A stretch of 64,000 nt of DNA, taken from assembly GCA_033675265.1 (NCBI GenBank), contig JAUJYZ010001014.1, positions 229,001-293,000 of the forward strand. Reading direction: 5' to 3'. Under the pieces are notes generated by a model that saw only the letters and a list, made by a program, of their open reading frames with translations, was not told the DNA's origin and ran no database searches. Source of the stretch: Actinostola sp. cb2023 (lineage: Eukaryota > Cnidaria > Anthozoa > Actiniaria > Actinostolidae). Position numbers and translations under genes: made by a program. Below, piece after piece: positions 63,776 to 64,000 of this stretch (position 1 is its first letter; each line of letters begins with the position of its first letter).

Positions 63776-64000
63776 TGAACGACAACACGTCTTGCTGAAG
63801 AAGATCTCACATGCTGGTTCCGAGGATTGTTGTTTTTCTGCCTGGAAAGTGGTCTACCTCTTCATTGCGTGTTTTTTCGGGCTGCTACTGGTTAGTAATG
63901 GCTTTAGGGAACGTTGAACCTTTTCATCAAACTTTACTTGTAGACCATCGTCCTTGCCTTAGGCTTTTAACCGTTTGATGTGAAGGCCCACAGGAATGGC

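Overview
The window reads as invertebrate animal nuclear DNA. It has a Piwi-family exon, short introns with GT..AG borders, AT-rich spacers, long simple repeats, and many nested transposons of animal type (Ty3/Gypsy, tyrosine-recombinase retroelement, Tc1-like, MITEs). I cannot name the species; a marine lophotrochozoan or cnidarian would fit.

Bases 1-16126 are a tandem array of about twelve near-identical units of about 1.33 kb. Each unit carries one exon-like ORF for the N-terminal third of a Piwi protein (an Arg-Gly-rich tail plus the N domain, ending before PAZ). Nine of the twelve complete copies keep a 213-residue ORF and three have frameshifts. The array stops abruptly at a Gypsy RNase H fragment.

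Bases 16.1-31.9 kb are gene-poor. They hold a decayed Tc1-like element with two nested inverted repeats, poly-G tracts, palindromic MITEs, a bZIP gene (23.4-23.9 kb), two copies of a 1.2 kb block that contains a foldback, and a two-exon RPA1-like OB-fold/zinc-ribbon gene with one frameshift (28.9-30.0 kb).

Bases 31.97-57.9 kb look like a tandem set of an undescribed repeated element, read on the minus strand. Its modules are a regulatory/LTR-like repeat (here called R), a coiled-coil ORF, a second small ORF, a RING-like zinc-finger protein, and a membrane glycoprotein with a signal peptide. The glycoprotein frame changes by -1 at a canonical T TTT TTA heptamer that is kept in three copies. 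All glycoprotein copies are broken. The set was later hit by a 186-bp MITE, a 2.4-kb block with a bZIP pseudogene and a HEPN/sacsin-like fragment, a 4.0-kb tyrosine-recombinase retroelement, a 392-bp insert, and a recent complete 6.9-kb Gypsy element. Uninterrupted paralogous copies in the same window serve as empty sites for most of these.

Bases 58376-62027 are a 3.65-kb DNA element with TTAA target duplications and terminal inverted repeats. Instead of a recognisable transposase it carries a truncated, frameshifted RecQ-family helicase followed by a Cys-rich tail. The last 2 kb hold further decayed pieces of the RING-like gene.

The best candidates for something undescribed are the Piwi N-terminal array, the RING/glycoprotein tandem element with its frameshift site, and the RecQ-carrying TTAA transposon. 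All calls come from reading the sequence; no database search was possible.
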